DNA from: Branchiostoma floridae
Lineage: Eukaryota; Chordata; Leptocardii; Amphioxiformes; Branchiostomatidae
Length of the DNA: 64,000 nucleotides
Assembly (NCBI RefSeq): GCF_000003815.2
Contig: NC_049996.1
Span: 2,785,516 to 2,849,515, forward strand
Direction of reading: 5' to 3'
Positions within the stretch are counted from its first letter, which is position 1. Each line of letters starts with the position of its first letter. The notes under the pieces are model-generated. The model was not told the DNA's origin. It ran no database searches and saw only the letters and a list, made by a program, of their open reading frames with translations. Made by a program: the position numbers and the translations under genes. This document shows positions 25,701-40,418 of the stretch, in pieces.

Positions 25701-28700
25701 ACATGTGATTTTAATAGTGACAACAGAAAGGGCGAAAATGTGTCCTTTGCCCTTGAGAACAGTATACGGATACTAAAAGTATGCAAATATACCTACTGCG
25801 TATTTGAAGGGTGACGTTATGTGTACATTAATTTTGTCATAATATTTGTCATCGCTTTGATGCATGTGCAAAGATAACAAATCAAACATGGCGGGCGGAA
25901 CTACCTCGAGATAAGATAACGCAGAATCCCGCGAGACTTGGTGAAAGGGACGATGGGAAACGAGAATGTTGGAAATGGATTTTTTTCTTTTTTAAAGAAA
26001 AGCAACAAACACACTCAGAGTGAACTACACAGACAATAAAAAATGCATTATGTGATTTACAATAACTTTGACAAAAGTTCTGAAGTTTCAAAGAAATTAA
26101 ACTTTTTTGTCGATGAAAGTTTCTGTAAGCTCCAAACGTGACTTCGTGCCAGACGTTCGTATTCTAAGTGGGATTCTCAGCGACACCTGTTCCAAAGTAC
26201 TTTATTTTCCACGTTTGGAAGATAACCAAGGATTTGGGGAAGGAACTTCTCGCAGCTCAAGTAGCTTTGAGCCAAATATGATGAGTAATACCGTGCTTCA
26301 GTGAGAGAATACTGCCATCGATCATTGTTCTAGCCATAAGGCTGGTGTCACAACCTCTTTTATTTCTCTTACCATGCATATCCTGGTGTAATGCCAAATG
26401 TACTAACTGTAGAAAAATGGATATCGTAGCAGGGCGAAAGTTTAAAGAAACACTACCTGTTCCACGACTTGTTCAAAATATAAAGGTGTTATAAGCAGAG
26501 GCTTACTTCAGCATTTCCTCATAGATTACGTAAATGTACTATGATTTGCATAATCTATGCCTGATAAAGGTTTTCCTGATCTATTTTTCAAATGTTTTGT
26601 ATTTCTCATATATTCATCAAAGTCATTGTGGGTAACACTGTGTCTATTCTGGAAATACTCTACACAGTAAAGTATTGTCTCAATCGGGAGATTGTAGAAA
26701 ATTCAAGAACTAGAAAATGTTTAGTGAGCAATAAAACATGCTGGCATTAATTCTACTCCTAACTCTTGCATTTTGTATCTTAACCCGCGGAGAGATCATT
26801 CAAACAGATTGCACGTGAAATGCTTTTTCTGACTAACTATCCCCACAGTTTTTTTTATATATCCAATACAACACTGATCCAATATGACCATTTCCCTCTT
26901 TTTGGCCCCCGACATTCATGTGGTCATTAAGATACTTTCTTGGTCCAACGGTCTGCAGAAATCCGCTTATCCCACAAGCCGGTTCAGGTGGAAGAACTCC
27001 CCTCAGTTTGATAAGGTCTTAAGTCCCTCGATCACGACGACCTGCCCTGACTTAATGTTTAATTTTCTTCTCCGGTTCCACTTGTACGCCTTTAGAGTAG
27101 ACACAAGCAGGAGCTTTCCTGTCAAAGGGCAAAAGTGGAGTGATTTCAAACATAGCCAACAGAGAAAAGGAAAGACGCAAGGCTAGTGGGTTGTGTGAAG
27201 CATGTGTTATACAATATCTAGCTGTCGGGACCTTATTGGGCTTCCTTCGCTAGACTAGTGAAAGAGCTGTTAGAGTCTTGATTTACTGTCAGGCAATATT
27301 GTTTGCAGTACTGTCAGTCATAATTCAGAGTGTTTCTAAATCTTAGCATACAGTAGAAGTACGTTAAACTTTAAAGAACAGCTTTTTTCTTCTCCTATAC
27401 CTCCAAAATAAACAAATGTCGTCTGAGCCATTTCAAACATCGCCCAAAGAGATAGGAAAACACAGGGGTAGTTTGTAGGCTTGTTTTAAACATTTAGGTT
27501 GTTACCGTCATAACCTTAGCGTTAAAAGATATAAACACCGGACATTCCACTGCTGTAACGTAGAAAGCCGCTAGGAGACCAGTTATTAAACCTGACCTTC
27601 GTTTTCCTAACTCCTACCCACCTACCAAATATCATGAGCATCCATTCACAGCTTCTTAAGTTATTTTGGCAATAAACAAAAACACAAAGGCACGAACAAG
27701 CAAACGGAACTGAAAACATAACCTTCTTGGCAAAGGTAAAAAGTGTGTTTTAAGAATAGATTTCTCCCCCTCCAAAATAAACAAACTCATAGTCTACCGG
27801 CTCTGCCTCTTAAAGGTTACAAACTCCTCTACACGGCTTTCTACACACAGATACAAACACGGATCAAAAGATATCCTATAAAAACAGATGTAAAGCGGAC
27901 GGATTTAAGATGGCGGATTCCCTATCACAACTGTTTACGTTGTGGGGGTAGCTTTGCGCATTTAGCGGGTGTTAGCAACCAATATTTATGCCTTTAGTAG
28001 TTGTAAATCCTATAATGCTAGCGGCACTTCGCGAGACGATTTTAAGCCGGGAGGATTTGATGCATTCGCGTGTGATGTCAACTGTAGTTCAGGTGCTTTC
28101 AGACATATCTGTCTACGTTTGACGTCGCTGTTTTCAGACCAATTCTTCTGATCATAGATATGAAACCCGTTGCAAGCATGTGCGGGGGCGTTTTAGAATA
28201 AATCATATGCTTTGATACAATGTCTATCTTATTGTATTGCCTACGTCAGCAATCTTTTTAAATATTTTTTTGATCCGGCGCCCAACTATGCTGCTATGGC
28301 ATATATCATTAGACAAGGTTGCCATATCATTGTATTAGACCGTCTCTATGTTGTTACAATGTCTTGTTTTGGTAGGAAATAGCTGATTTTAGTAGAATTA
28401 GAGATGGCAACGACGTGGACTTTGCAAAGTTGTTACTATGATTTTAGGAAAGAAATATTGTGGACTGTCACCCCTCCCCCCTTCCCCCTTGTAACAGCCC
28501 CGAGAATTCCCCCCCCCCCCCCTCGGGAAGTCTATTAGAACAGCCCTCAGACACTCAAAATCAGGTTAACTCCGGAAAGATGTACGGCAATTTTGCTGAG
28601 GTTTGTCGGGACCGTGACTTGGCCGAATGCCCATGCTAGCGTACACGAGATATCTAGAGTTCACGAGTTCGATTACCGACATTCCACGAGTTCCAGACCC

Positions 28701-30862
28701 ACTGTCTTTTGGGAAAGGCACTTTGTACCAATTTCTCTTCTCCATCCAGGTGTAAGAATGGGAGACTGACTTCAGTTTGGAAGCTAGGTAAAAGGATTTG
28801 GAAGAATAGACTTGGGCTCCACCTTTCAATACCGTGCCTTAAACAAAAGGGTAAAATGGGTACCTGACTTTGGTTAGCGAGGTAAAAGGTGGCAGTGGAA
28901 GAAGAGGGATGGGCCCCAATATCGTGCCCTGCGGGACACAGTAGTGGATAACAACCCACTGCCCTTACGGTCTCAAAAAGGCTATTGGACTATCTTTACC
29001 TTTACATCGCCAATTTCTGCTATCTACTACCTGTGACTGCAGGAGACATAAATATTGCGGTCCTTTTTTTCTTTGAAACCGATCTGGTTGAAATGTAGAT
29101 AGACAGACTAGTAGAACGGCATTTACAGATTGCACCTCTTACTTTATCAGATGGAGAGATATTCTTGAAGCATTCTATCGTTTCAGGAACCACTCTGTCC
29201 AAACACAGGTCATTTGTTCCGAGAGTTAGTTTGTTTTGGAAACAAAGCGCCGCGAAAACACAACATATGAGACTTTGTAAACGGTCTGATGTTATTGTTG
29301 AAAGGCCCGAATCGCTCTGATACGAAATGTCTGCTTTCTTCACTGTCAGCTTTGATCCAGATGTAAACATATGGTGTCGTTTGAAACATCATTAAGGGAT
29401 GTCGTATGGGTTTTATGAAAAATGCTACAATATAGGGTATTTGAAAATTTTGGAAAGCAATTTGCAATCTATCACAATACAATAGACTATGCATTTTTTT
29501 GTGTATTTGAGTTATCACAGAGTTGTGCCCTGAATTCCAAGCTATGGATGTGTGGTAAGGATACCATTTTCTGATGTGCCAAAATTTATTAGACATTGTA
29601 CCTAGACATATTGATATACTTAATTGCTTTCCTTATCTGTTATCTGCTGCTTAGCTTTTTTGTGTGCGCTCAAAGCCAAGAGGAGTACCTAATTTCAAGC
29701 TCATTCTAGGTATCAAAATGTGGTATTGTTGTATTGTGGATACCATATTCTGATGTGACGATCTTCGTTAGGCACCTAGAAAGATTGATACTTTGTGGTC
29801 TTTCCTTATCAGTGTTAACTGCTGCTTGACCCCTTTGTGTACGCTCTCCAGGCCCCCGGTATGCCTCAGATATTGAGGCCACATTCCCTGCACGTAGAGA
29901 CGGGGAACAGTGGAAACAGTAATGTTTGTTATTTCTAGAGTGGGTCCTCCCCACCGAGGAAAACGTATAGTTAACAGACGGGCTGTTATATGGCTTGGCC
30001 GATTAGTGTCGTGTTAAGTCAGTTGTCAGGGTGAGGGCGTCGAATGGCCTAGTGGATAGTCTAGAGAACACGAGTTCTAGATGTCACTGGTACCATTCCT
30101 TGCTAGACATTGTGTCATTGAAAAAGTCACCTTTGGCGACTATTGCCAGGTGTAAAAATGGGTACCTAACTTTGCTTAGGTAGGTAACAGGTGGCAGTGG
30201 AAGGAGAGGGTCAAATATCGTGCCCTGAGGGACACAGTGGATAACAACACACTGCCCCTACACTACAGCTTCTATATGCTATGGGACTACCTTTACCTTT
30301 AGTTTACAGGAAGAGGGGGCCTCATTCTAAGCACATATCATAGCCTCGACTTCAGGTAGGAAGTAGAAGGAGAGGGATGGGCCCCAATATCGTGCCCTGG
30401 GGTACACAGTAGATAACAACCCACTGTCCCTACAGCCTCAAAAATGCTAGGTACTACCTTTACCTTTAGTTTACAGTGGGAGGGGGCGTCATTCTGAACA
30501 CGTATTAGAGCGTCGATTTCAGGAGTCTGAGACATTATCCCATATCAGACGTTAATGAATCACGTTATAGCCTAAGCCTAAGTTATGACGCTTTGCTAAT
30601 AGCATGGATACGCCATAAGGAGGGGTTAAGACTTTTGCGATCATTGAAAGAGGAATACGAGAAAAGGTGGGCGGAGTGATGTCTCGTGGAAAAACAGTTT
30701 TCAGACATAACAGATTAGAGTCTTGTTTCAAACTTAGCCCTTGTCTAAGCCTCCTGCCTCCCTCTATGAATCTGATACCGGGACTATAACAAACTGTCAT
30801 TTTTCTTGTGTCAAAATCCTTTATCACTGGTTACCTCCACTAAAGATCAGATTATGTTTTAT

Positions 30863-30915
<53 letters not shown>

Positions 30916-30922
30916 TTTCTGT

Positions 30923-30953
<31 letters not shown>

Positions 30954-33900
30954 CGTTTGTGTGCGTTTGTGTGCGTTTGTGTGAAAACGATACCTCGTGA
31001 CAACAGGCCTAGATTGGTTGATACTTGTGGTCAGTTCTTCATTAGTCTTCGACAAGATGATATTTTAAAGTCCCCTCGCGGCTTGTAATGGTACTACAGT
31101 GAAACTTCTGCTTTTTGCATCTATGTACCTTTGATGGTATGGTAACCAAACTGGTGCGGTAGATAGCATTTCTGTGCATAAAAGGAAGTGACATAAGTTT
31201 GAGCCACCCAGCAGCTTGTTTTCTTAGAAAAAATCGACAGTCTTGAATAAAATGTTCTTCACTGTGTCTGCCCCCCTCCCACAAGCCCGCCTACCTAGAT
31301 GCGGTACAGTACCTTTAATGAACGAGACGATTCTGGATGAAGCACCGTAAAGCCCCTTGATCTCTAACCGCCGTTTCAGCGTTCTACTTCAGGTACAGCT
31401 GCTGATGAAAATGGGTATCAAACTCTAACGTCAAACGTACGCAGACTGAATGTTGATTCAGAATACATAAGGAGCGCACCTCAAATTTTCCATCAGTTAG
31501 ATCAAAAGTAACGATAGAAATGGCGCGGTCGTCTTCGGCTTCCTGGCCTTAATGCTGTGATCACGTGCTTTTTATGGAGATGTGACGTCAGCAGTGGGTC
31601 AAAGTTTGTCGGAAGTCGGCATCGCCTCCCGACCCGTTCCAAAAGTAACGTTTTTGGAAGGACAAATTTTCAAATCTACTACATAGTAAATGTATACAAT
31701 TTTCATGACATAGGACATTGTTTTGCAGATATCTAGGAAGGAATACAAATACTGCATAAGGGTGGCCAAAATTTTATTTCCGAACTTGCACTCCGTCTAA
31801 AACCTGCCCATTTTCATTCCAGAACTCGCTTACTTTAAATTTGCATTAGGAACGGAATTCAATACTATAGCAGACATTTGCTCAGACATTGGAAAACTGG
31901 AAAATAAACTCATTTAAAAGTTCCTCAAGGTCGTACAATCCAATGCCTTGTTCGATCTTTCAGCCAAGCGACGTGGAGCGCAGCCAAACGTAAATATTGA
32001 CCGCCCAGCTTGAAATTCTAAACCTCCACGTTTTGCGTCGATCCTCAATGAAGACTATTCTTCTTGCTCAGTCTACCTCGACATCGACTGCGAATTCTAG
32101 ACATGATATATTTAAGCTCGGGGCGATGCTTCGTGGCCCGTGGATTGCGTTTCTGAATAGATGTAGATACCGTAGCGTCATCCATTTTGTCAGATTTGAC
32201 CTTTTGTGGTATGACCGTGACCCCTGGCAGCGTTCTGAGCTAAATGCCAATTTTTCTCTGTCAAACGTTGTTTGATAACTTAGGGGCGGCCTAGGCAAAT
32301 TTCCTTTATCGTGTAATGCCCCTTTTCTTCATTCCTACGTGAAATTGGGAATAAATGAAATTCTCTTACCTGCTTGTCAAAATGTCAGACATACTACCGA
32401 TACCCATACGATGCATTGTGCAATAATCTTATAATCTGCGTGTCTTATTCGGTATCAATTGTTTAAAATGCAAAGCCTTTCCAAGAAGGCTGCCCGATTT
32501 CCTTGGAGCTGGGAAATGGACTTAAAATTAGTCTTAAGAACCTTATCATAATCTCTTACTTGAAAGCCTGTCAGTCTGGTGTATCTTAAAGTAACCATTA
32601 CTGCACATTGGAAGACCATAATCTGTTACACCCATCCTCATTCCACTAGGACGGAGACCTCACTGGAACCTATTTTAGACAGATCGCTCAACAGATTTCA
32701 TGGATGATAAAGGAATATTTCTACTGTTTGTGTGTACATGTATTGTTGCCTTTTCAGTCATACTTGTACATTTTGCAAGATATTCCAAGTATGAAGTCAA
32801 TGGTTACACAGACCAGTTTAGAAAGCAATGAAATCGCAGGGCGATCGCCATCTAGTGGAATTCGGGTCTTAGAAACTGCAGTTTGTCACGATTTGTGATT
32901 AAAGATACAAGGGGTTAAAATGAGTTCTTTCCAACCCCTTTGCCTGGGGAATATGCAACCAGAGGAAGTCCTTATCGCCGGAGTTGTGATTGTGGGTGGG
33001 AATAACAGTCTCCAAAGCACCTTTAGGGGAAGCCACTTGTTTCAATTACGCGGTGCCATGCGCTGTCGTGATGAATGGGACCCGGATGAACACTCTCGTA
33101 CCCAGGTCATTACGCGGGGAGGAGGAACTCAGACAACAAGTCTCGTCTATGTCTGATCACGACCGAGATAGAAAGTATGAAAATAGAAAAAATACTATTT
33201 TACTTTTGTCAGTAATCATATAAGTTTGAGGTTGAAGAAAATATGTCTTTATTTGACTTATGTGAATAGTAGATAAGTTTAGATAGTAATCCAGAATGTT
33301 TTGTCGTCGTTTCTTCCAAGTTGCTTTGAATTCTGGGAATTATTTTAATAAATCCCACAATACCATGCGATACAAAATGGCGGCGGTGACTTTGAAATTC
33401 GGATAAAAATTGTCAATAACAAAGAAATGGGGTACCCAAAATGTTCACGGTTTGGTCTACGCTGATCTTGGCAATGTTCCTATATTCCAGTGTCAATGAA
33501 CTTGTCCTCTAACGCCCCCCTCCCCACGTCCATCGTTCTATTAAACGCCCCCCTCCCCACGTCCGCCATTGTTATGTCCCTCACGCGCCGTCACGGTCAA
33601 GAACGATAAATCTTCCTGTCCTCCACAAATCCCATCTCATCTCGACCTTTCCCCAACATCAAGTCTGAGGAAGGACTACTGTAAGCCTAATTTTCTGGGA
33701 GTCGTTATGGGCGAGTTGCCAGACTCCGCCTAAATCATACCTCTGTGTCGAACGTTCATAGAAAATCGTGGGCCGAATCCTTTATACAAGGTCAAAATGC
33801 AACATGTTCAAACTGATAAAAATGCCTCTGTATTTCCATTATTCAAAAGACGAAAAATGTGTACTAGGTAACGTTGTTTCCGAAATTGATAGAAATCAGT

Positions 33901-36900
33901 CAATTTTCTGGAAGGGTTGTTGCGATAAACTTTGCTGAAAAATCTGTGATATCGTTACGTTACTAGAATGAATATCACCTGTAAAAGGGACTTTCCAGAG
34001 CCAACATTTAGGACAAAAAGCACCCAAAAGAATGATTTATAATGGGGCGCAACTAGAGCACTTGGATTGGTCCTTTTAAATCAAGCAGTTAGCTGACCAT
34101 GGTTGTACTAATTGCCTAAGCCCCACAATTGAAAAATGTCTTTTCTAAAAACATATTCAACAAGTATAGAGTCTATGTTTTCATAGCGAGCCCTAAACTC
34201 CAAAGATTTCACAAACGCTTTTCAATTGTTGAGTTTAAACCCTACACGAGCCTCAGTTTCCACAAAGCGTATAACATGGATGGAATCATCCCCAGAATAG
34301 GTTGGTCGTCGTAGACTCGTAAAAGTATCGCAGAGATATCTAACGTTATCGTCTGAAACATCGTTACCGATTTCAAGTCCTCTTACCCACGCTGATTGCT
34401 ATGGGGTCGTTTCAAGTAATCACTGGTTGTCTGCGTTTAACGACTTGATGGTATCTTTGGAGGTCATAAGGTTAAAACCGTATGGATTAGACTTGAATAG
34501 GATGTAGACAGATCCTCTCAACTTCAATTCCTAGCTTGTCACTCAAAATGGCCCCGTCTTTTGTGTTGCAGTCATACATTAAGCTTAGATCCTCTTATTT
34601 GCGACAATACGTGTTGGATTTTACGACACCTGGGTCACGAAGGGCGATAGAAAAGTTGGTAACGAGTTTTATTTGAATGACGGCCAACATCCGGGTCACG
34701 CGTAGAGGTCACGGAGGTCAGTATATCAACTTCCCGTCAGTCTCTACGGCGTTTGGTACAAGATCGATTATAATTAATAAAGACGGCTGTTCGGGTAACG
34801 GAGGAGTCTAAGAGAAAGGATCGTCGATAGGAATTTGATTAAAGGGAGAGAAAATAATTTCCAAGGACAAGGTTTTAATTGGCAAGACGTTTTTTTCAGT
34901 GGGAAAGGGCCTTTGCATATTTCCCAGACAACTTGGTTGAACATATGTAATGTACTATGTATATAAACCGTACTCTACTGTACTGTATTGTACTGTACTG
35001 TACTCTATTTAACTCTATTCAACTCTACTGTAGTGTACTGTACTGTACTGTACTGTAATCTACTCTACAGTAGTACACTACTCTACTCTACTCTATTCTA
35101 CTCTACCCTACTCTATTCTACTCTACTCTACTCTATTCTACTCTACCCTGTTCTACTCTACTCTATTCTACTCTACTCTACTCTACTCTACTCTACTCTA
35201 CTCTACTCTACTCAATTGACTACACTGTACTGTACTGTACTGTACTGAGCTGTATACTCGACTCTACTCTACTTGACTGTACTCCAATGTACTCTGCTGT
35301 ACTGTGTTCTACTGCACTACACTGTACTGTACTTTAATTTTACCTACTATTACTACTATACTTTACTCTCTTCTGTACTTCACAATTCTCATGATGTAAC
35401 ATACTGGACTAAACAATATCCGGAACTGCCTTCAATGGTCGTATCATGAAACATCGATATAAACTAGCAGCAGGGGCATTCAGAGGTCCTTCACTTAACT
35501 AGATCTGTCTGTGATGAAGGGGCCTGGACAAAAACAGATCAGCTCCAGATACAATTATATTATAGGTAAAATCCAATTTGCACAGAGGACTCACACCGTA
35601 CAGAGCTGGGCCGGGGTCGTGTAGAAGGTAGTGTTGGGAGCGCGCCCTCTGAGATGTTTTGACTTGGGGTGTTTCAAGAGGTCCCCCATCAAGTACTGAC
35701 CTGTCTAACCTCTGTTGAGAGAGTTCCGTTTGTATCTGCTTACTCCACAGGTACGCTTGCTAATGTTTAAATCAATACTATAGTGCTGTTGTAAGAGTGT
35801 GTGCATGGGGGAGGGGGGCGAGGACGCTTTTCGGTGAATTTTAGATACCTTATACGTATTGCGCTGGATTTAAGAAAAACAGTTACGTAAAATTTAGTCA
35901 CTGTGTTACGAATCTTATATATGAATATGACGGCTTTATCTACGATGTACGTGTTTTAAAAATGGCATATGCCTACGCCTTTATACGAAAATGCAGGCCC
36001 CTTATGATATAGTGCTGGATGTGTGCCACATTTTATCATTTAGCAGCAAAATCAGAGTACTGTAGAGTAGAATTTTGATAGAACTAGGTTTCGGGGGGGG
36101 GGGGGGGGGTTGGGCATTTACTTGTATGGTACTGTGGTTCTTTCCACCATACCTCGAAAAAGTATGTTTAACTTAGTGATATTTGGTAGGTGGGAAGACT
36201 TCTTCAAAATGAGGGGTAAGTTCCATAATGGACCTCCAAGCGGCTTTTTACAGTACTGCAGCGGGAACTGTACATGTGTTCTGCATATGCTATGGCGATG
36301 ATATTTAGTGGTAGGTAACTTGTTCTATCTCACTTGGTTTTGTTGCCAACTCTGACGGTTCGCCACATGTGGTGACGGTTAGAGAAATCACCCTAAGATG
36401 CCTTAAACTTTACCCTTTGATACCTGTCCCGTCTTAAGACCCTCTTAAGGGTTCTTGTGACTGTAACGGCTGTCTGCTTTTGTTTTGAAGTGTCTCAAGT
36501 GTGACCAACCCTTAAGTACCATCCCATCTACAAGAGTTTGTTCTTTCGCTATACTAGTAATCTATGTAGTGGGTGGTGATTGTATTGCAGGATTGGGTGT
36601 GGCCTGTCGCTATAACAACCACAAATTAAGATGTTGTGCTCCTATTGAAGTGGCTAGACTCCGACTGTTATGCCTTAGGAATTGAACCCGGTATCGCTGG
36701 TTGCACTAGACTGGAAAAACTAGCCATGCTTGGGCATTGAAACTCGGTACTGCGAAGGGTTTCACAGGACTTGTACAGCTAGATATGTCTGGGAATCGAA
36801 CTCCAAGTACCGAGAGTTGCTTCAGACTGGTTCAAGCCAGTCATGACTGGGAATCGAACCCGGTACCAATGGTTAAACCAGACTGGTACAGCTAGCCATA

Positions 36901-39900
36901 CAAGGGAATCAAACCCGGTACAACTGAGGGTTACACTAAATTGGTACAGCTAGATATATGCCTGGGAATCGAACACAAAAGTACCGAGGGTTGCATCAGC
37001 TAGTCATGCCTGGGATTCGAACCCGGTACCGAGTGGTGCACCAGACTGGAACTGTTTCTACGAGTACTAGTATCCCACGCATGAATCACCCAACCGTATG
37101 GTGCTCCAGAGAATCCCAGCCAGTCTGTACTGCTTATTTATCGATCAGAAGGTCTTCACGGTCCCACCACACATAAACACATCTCCGTTTCCACCCAAGT
37201 GAACCATGAACGTTTCAATCTTGACTTTTCGTGTCTCAAGCTTACTTCTTTGACAAAAACCTGATGGGAGCCCCGTGATGTAAATAGTTATAGTCCTTTC
37301 CGCACTAGATAGTGCATAGGGCAGCGCCCATCTCCGTTTCTGTAGCCATGGGCCACACATCATTGTGCAATCACTACAGCAGGGAGCTAGTCTACTGGTA
37401 GTGGTCTCTGTGTTCAACTACCATACTTTTCCCAAATGCTGAGTGCTAAGCAGAGAATATACATTTCTTACAGTCTAAAGTTTGGTATGACCGGGGATCG
37501 AACTCACGACCTACCAACTTAACTGCAAGGCGAACACTTAACCCACTTGGCTATTGCACTCTCTGATATACACCCTTCCTACAACGCCATGGGATTAAGT
37601 CCAATATACTGTCTGTAAAATATTTAAAGAGGCAACCAAACGCGTGCAATAAATTGCTGATTTACTAAAGACCACTAAACGTTACCATGCAGAGGCTTCG
37701 TAGAGAGAAAGAGGTATTTCGTTTTCAACCTTTCTCCTCTATTTCCTTTGGGTACAAGGTTCATTTTAGTAGATTAACTCCTCAGTCCTTGTAAAATATT
37801 AAAAGAGGAAACATACATACAATACACGTGCAGTATATTTGCCATTTTCAAAACGTTACCGGTGTATACCATACAGATTTTTGGTAAAGAAGAAGATATT
37901 TTGTTTTCAACCTTACTCCCTTCTGTCTTTCTTCAATTGCTACACAAAGCTTACCCCCGGTGAATTAACTACGGAAATCTTTACATATGTAATCATATGA
38001 GATTGACTTGAAGATATAGCGTTGGGAATTGATGTACGGGAGTCGAGTACAAATGGTTTTGCGTATTGGTTTTCCCTGGCGTCCGGCTGACGAGACGAAG
38101 CTTTCTATTTATCGGGCGCTTCCCCTCTTGGGCCCCGCATGGAAGTGCTTGAGACTACGATGGTCCTTAGAGGTCCTTAGGGCTGGTACAAGAACTATGT
38201 TGTGTGGGAGAGAGGTGTCGCTCGGAAATACTAGTAGTAGACATTCTTATTCTTGCACGGCCGCCAAGTTAAAAAGGATAGAGAAGCTTGTCAAAATCTA
38301 ACGATACTTCACCTTTATTCGCGGGGTAACATACATCTGCTATTTGAAAAAAAAGGTGTATTTAGAGAATACTGCAAGCAAAACTTTGTCAGTATTTAGG
38401 AATATCAAGTCGACAGACGTTAATTAAAAATTGCAATATTTTTTAAATCATTACAGTTTGAAACCACCGTTCCTAGACACCCCTAAATACTCTGGTTTGA
38501 AAAAAACAACGGATATAGGTTACCCTGTGGATAAAGTGAATCGGTGTTATAATCTTGCCTTTAGAGCTTCAGGTTTCCTTGAAATTTGGCTAATGATTTC
38601 TCAGAAACACGAAGTGACCTGTTTTCTGTGATACGAACACAGCATTATCAGTGTACAACAAGTGTAAGGCGGGAAAAGTGAGTCATGGGATGTTGATTGA
38701 CACCGCTATGTCACGACAGAACGCGAGAAACCGCGAAGGCACCGCCTGGTGCAAATATGCACAGGGATGTCAACACCAGACTAGTGAGCTTGGCTAGCCG
38801 ATGATTGCTAGAAAGCACCAAATAGCGTTTCTTCCGTGAACCGGGAAAATAATATATCAAAGTACCATTGTGCAGCGGAACAGTCTTCTAGTTTTGGATG
38901 CGGTGTTCTCGTCAGGAGCTCGTTCCCACTAGTAGGTGGTCGCGAAAGCTCGTCCCCAGAGTTTACTGAGGGACCTCCAAGGAGGAAAGTTGAAACATTA
39001 TTCACCACCCAGGAATGGTGCGAATCGCCACGGTGGCGTCTGGAATCCGCTAAGGTCGGCGTCAGGAGAGAGAATAGGCGGGAAGTGAACAAGTGTGATC
39101 TTGGTGGATCAGAGAGGTTGTGAGAAATGCAGATGTGAACATCTTTCTGACGGACAGTACTTGCAGACGACTTTTTTTCTCAGAGAAAAAACGTTGCCTG
39201 ACGCACGATTCAGTTTTGCAATTTCATTTAAACATGTTTCTTCTTTATTTCTGTCAATTTTGGGATGAATTTAGAGAAAATGATCACAGAAATCCAAATT
39301 TGTAATGTCCAGCACTCTTATTAATTTGATCTTTTAAAATCGGTTATTTGACAACAAGACTGCAGCATAGATTTGCTGGTTTCACAATTCAGAACGTTAT
39401 ATTTCTCTCATTTCTAATGGATATGATAAAATGACAATAGAAATCCAAACTTGTTATTACCGGCTCTCTGCAATGATCATATCATTTATATATGAACACT
39501 AGACTACAGCCAGAGCGATGCTTGAAACTTGTTATTAAAGTTGTTATTGTTCAAGCTGGTAAACCTACATTCCACAGTTCCACTACCATTAGGTCCTATC
39601 GTCAAACAATCTAAGGCCATCTAAATGATGTAATCTACGGCCTTCGCCGAGTTCACCCGATAGAAATCAGCTGACAGTAGAAATGCAGATTCTTGCTGAT
39701 TTTACGGGAAAGGAAACTGGCAAGGTCGCAGCCTGGGTAATTTCAAGTGCCTGAGGTCACCAAGGTCAATTACCTCGCTGGAACTCGTCTGTCAACGACG
39801 CTTAGTACTACTGGGGGGGGGGGGGGGTAGGAGGGAGGATGGAGAAGGGATATAGGAGCAAGAATGGATGAAAAAGAGACATAACAACTAACGAAAGAAA

Positions 39901-40346
39901 AAAAGAAAGAAAGAAAGAGAAATTGGAGTGAGAATGAAAGACAAAGAGAAGGAATGGCAAGACAAAAAAAGACAAAAGAAAGGAAAGAAAAGAAAGAACG
40001 GAAGATAGGAAAAAGACGGGAAGAGGGAAGAAAAGAACAAGAAATCCAACTCCTTTAGGTTATATCGTCTTTCAAAAGAATTAAGTAAAACACCCCTGCA
40101 GTTTCAGAACAAACTGCTAGGGGGCTCAAATCTATGTCACTTGTTCCCGTACGCAAGACATATCTACCAGTCCAATTTGGTCAGTGAAGCATCTTCAAAT
40201 CCAAAGATACAAAACGGCAGAAGTTGCGCTGCAGTTCCATAACAAGCCGCTAGGGAGAGAGACTCATCATTTCGAATATTCATCAAGACCTACCAACATA
40301 CTAAATATCAAGACCCACCCATTCTCTAGTTGTCATATTGACAGGC

Positions 40347-40418
<72 letters not shown>

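Noticed and set aside
26107-26304. 65-codon serine-rich ORF as an extra gene 1 exon
   Set aside because: Exon 2 to exon 3 phase is already exact and no suitable splice sites flank it.
36678-37070. CRISPR array
   Set aside because: Unit boundaries and 'spacers' are themselves repeated and diverged; animal genome context; better explained as a tRNA-derived tandem repeat.
37484-37565. Functional tRNA gene
   Set aside because: A- and B-box-like sequences present but no full cloverleaf; the head matches a repeated SINE-like family.
38808-39123. Overlapping ORFs of 94 and 95 codons, locally GC-richer
   Set aside because: No family signature and not needed for the phase of gene 1; could be part of a non-coding transcript but there is no support.
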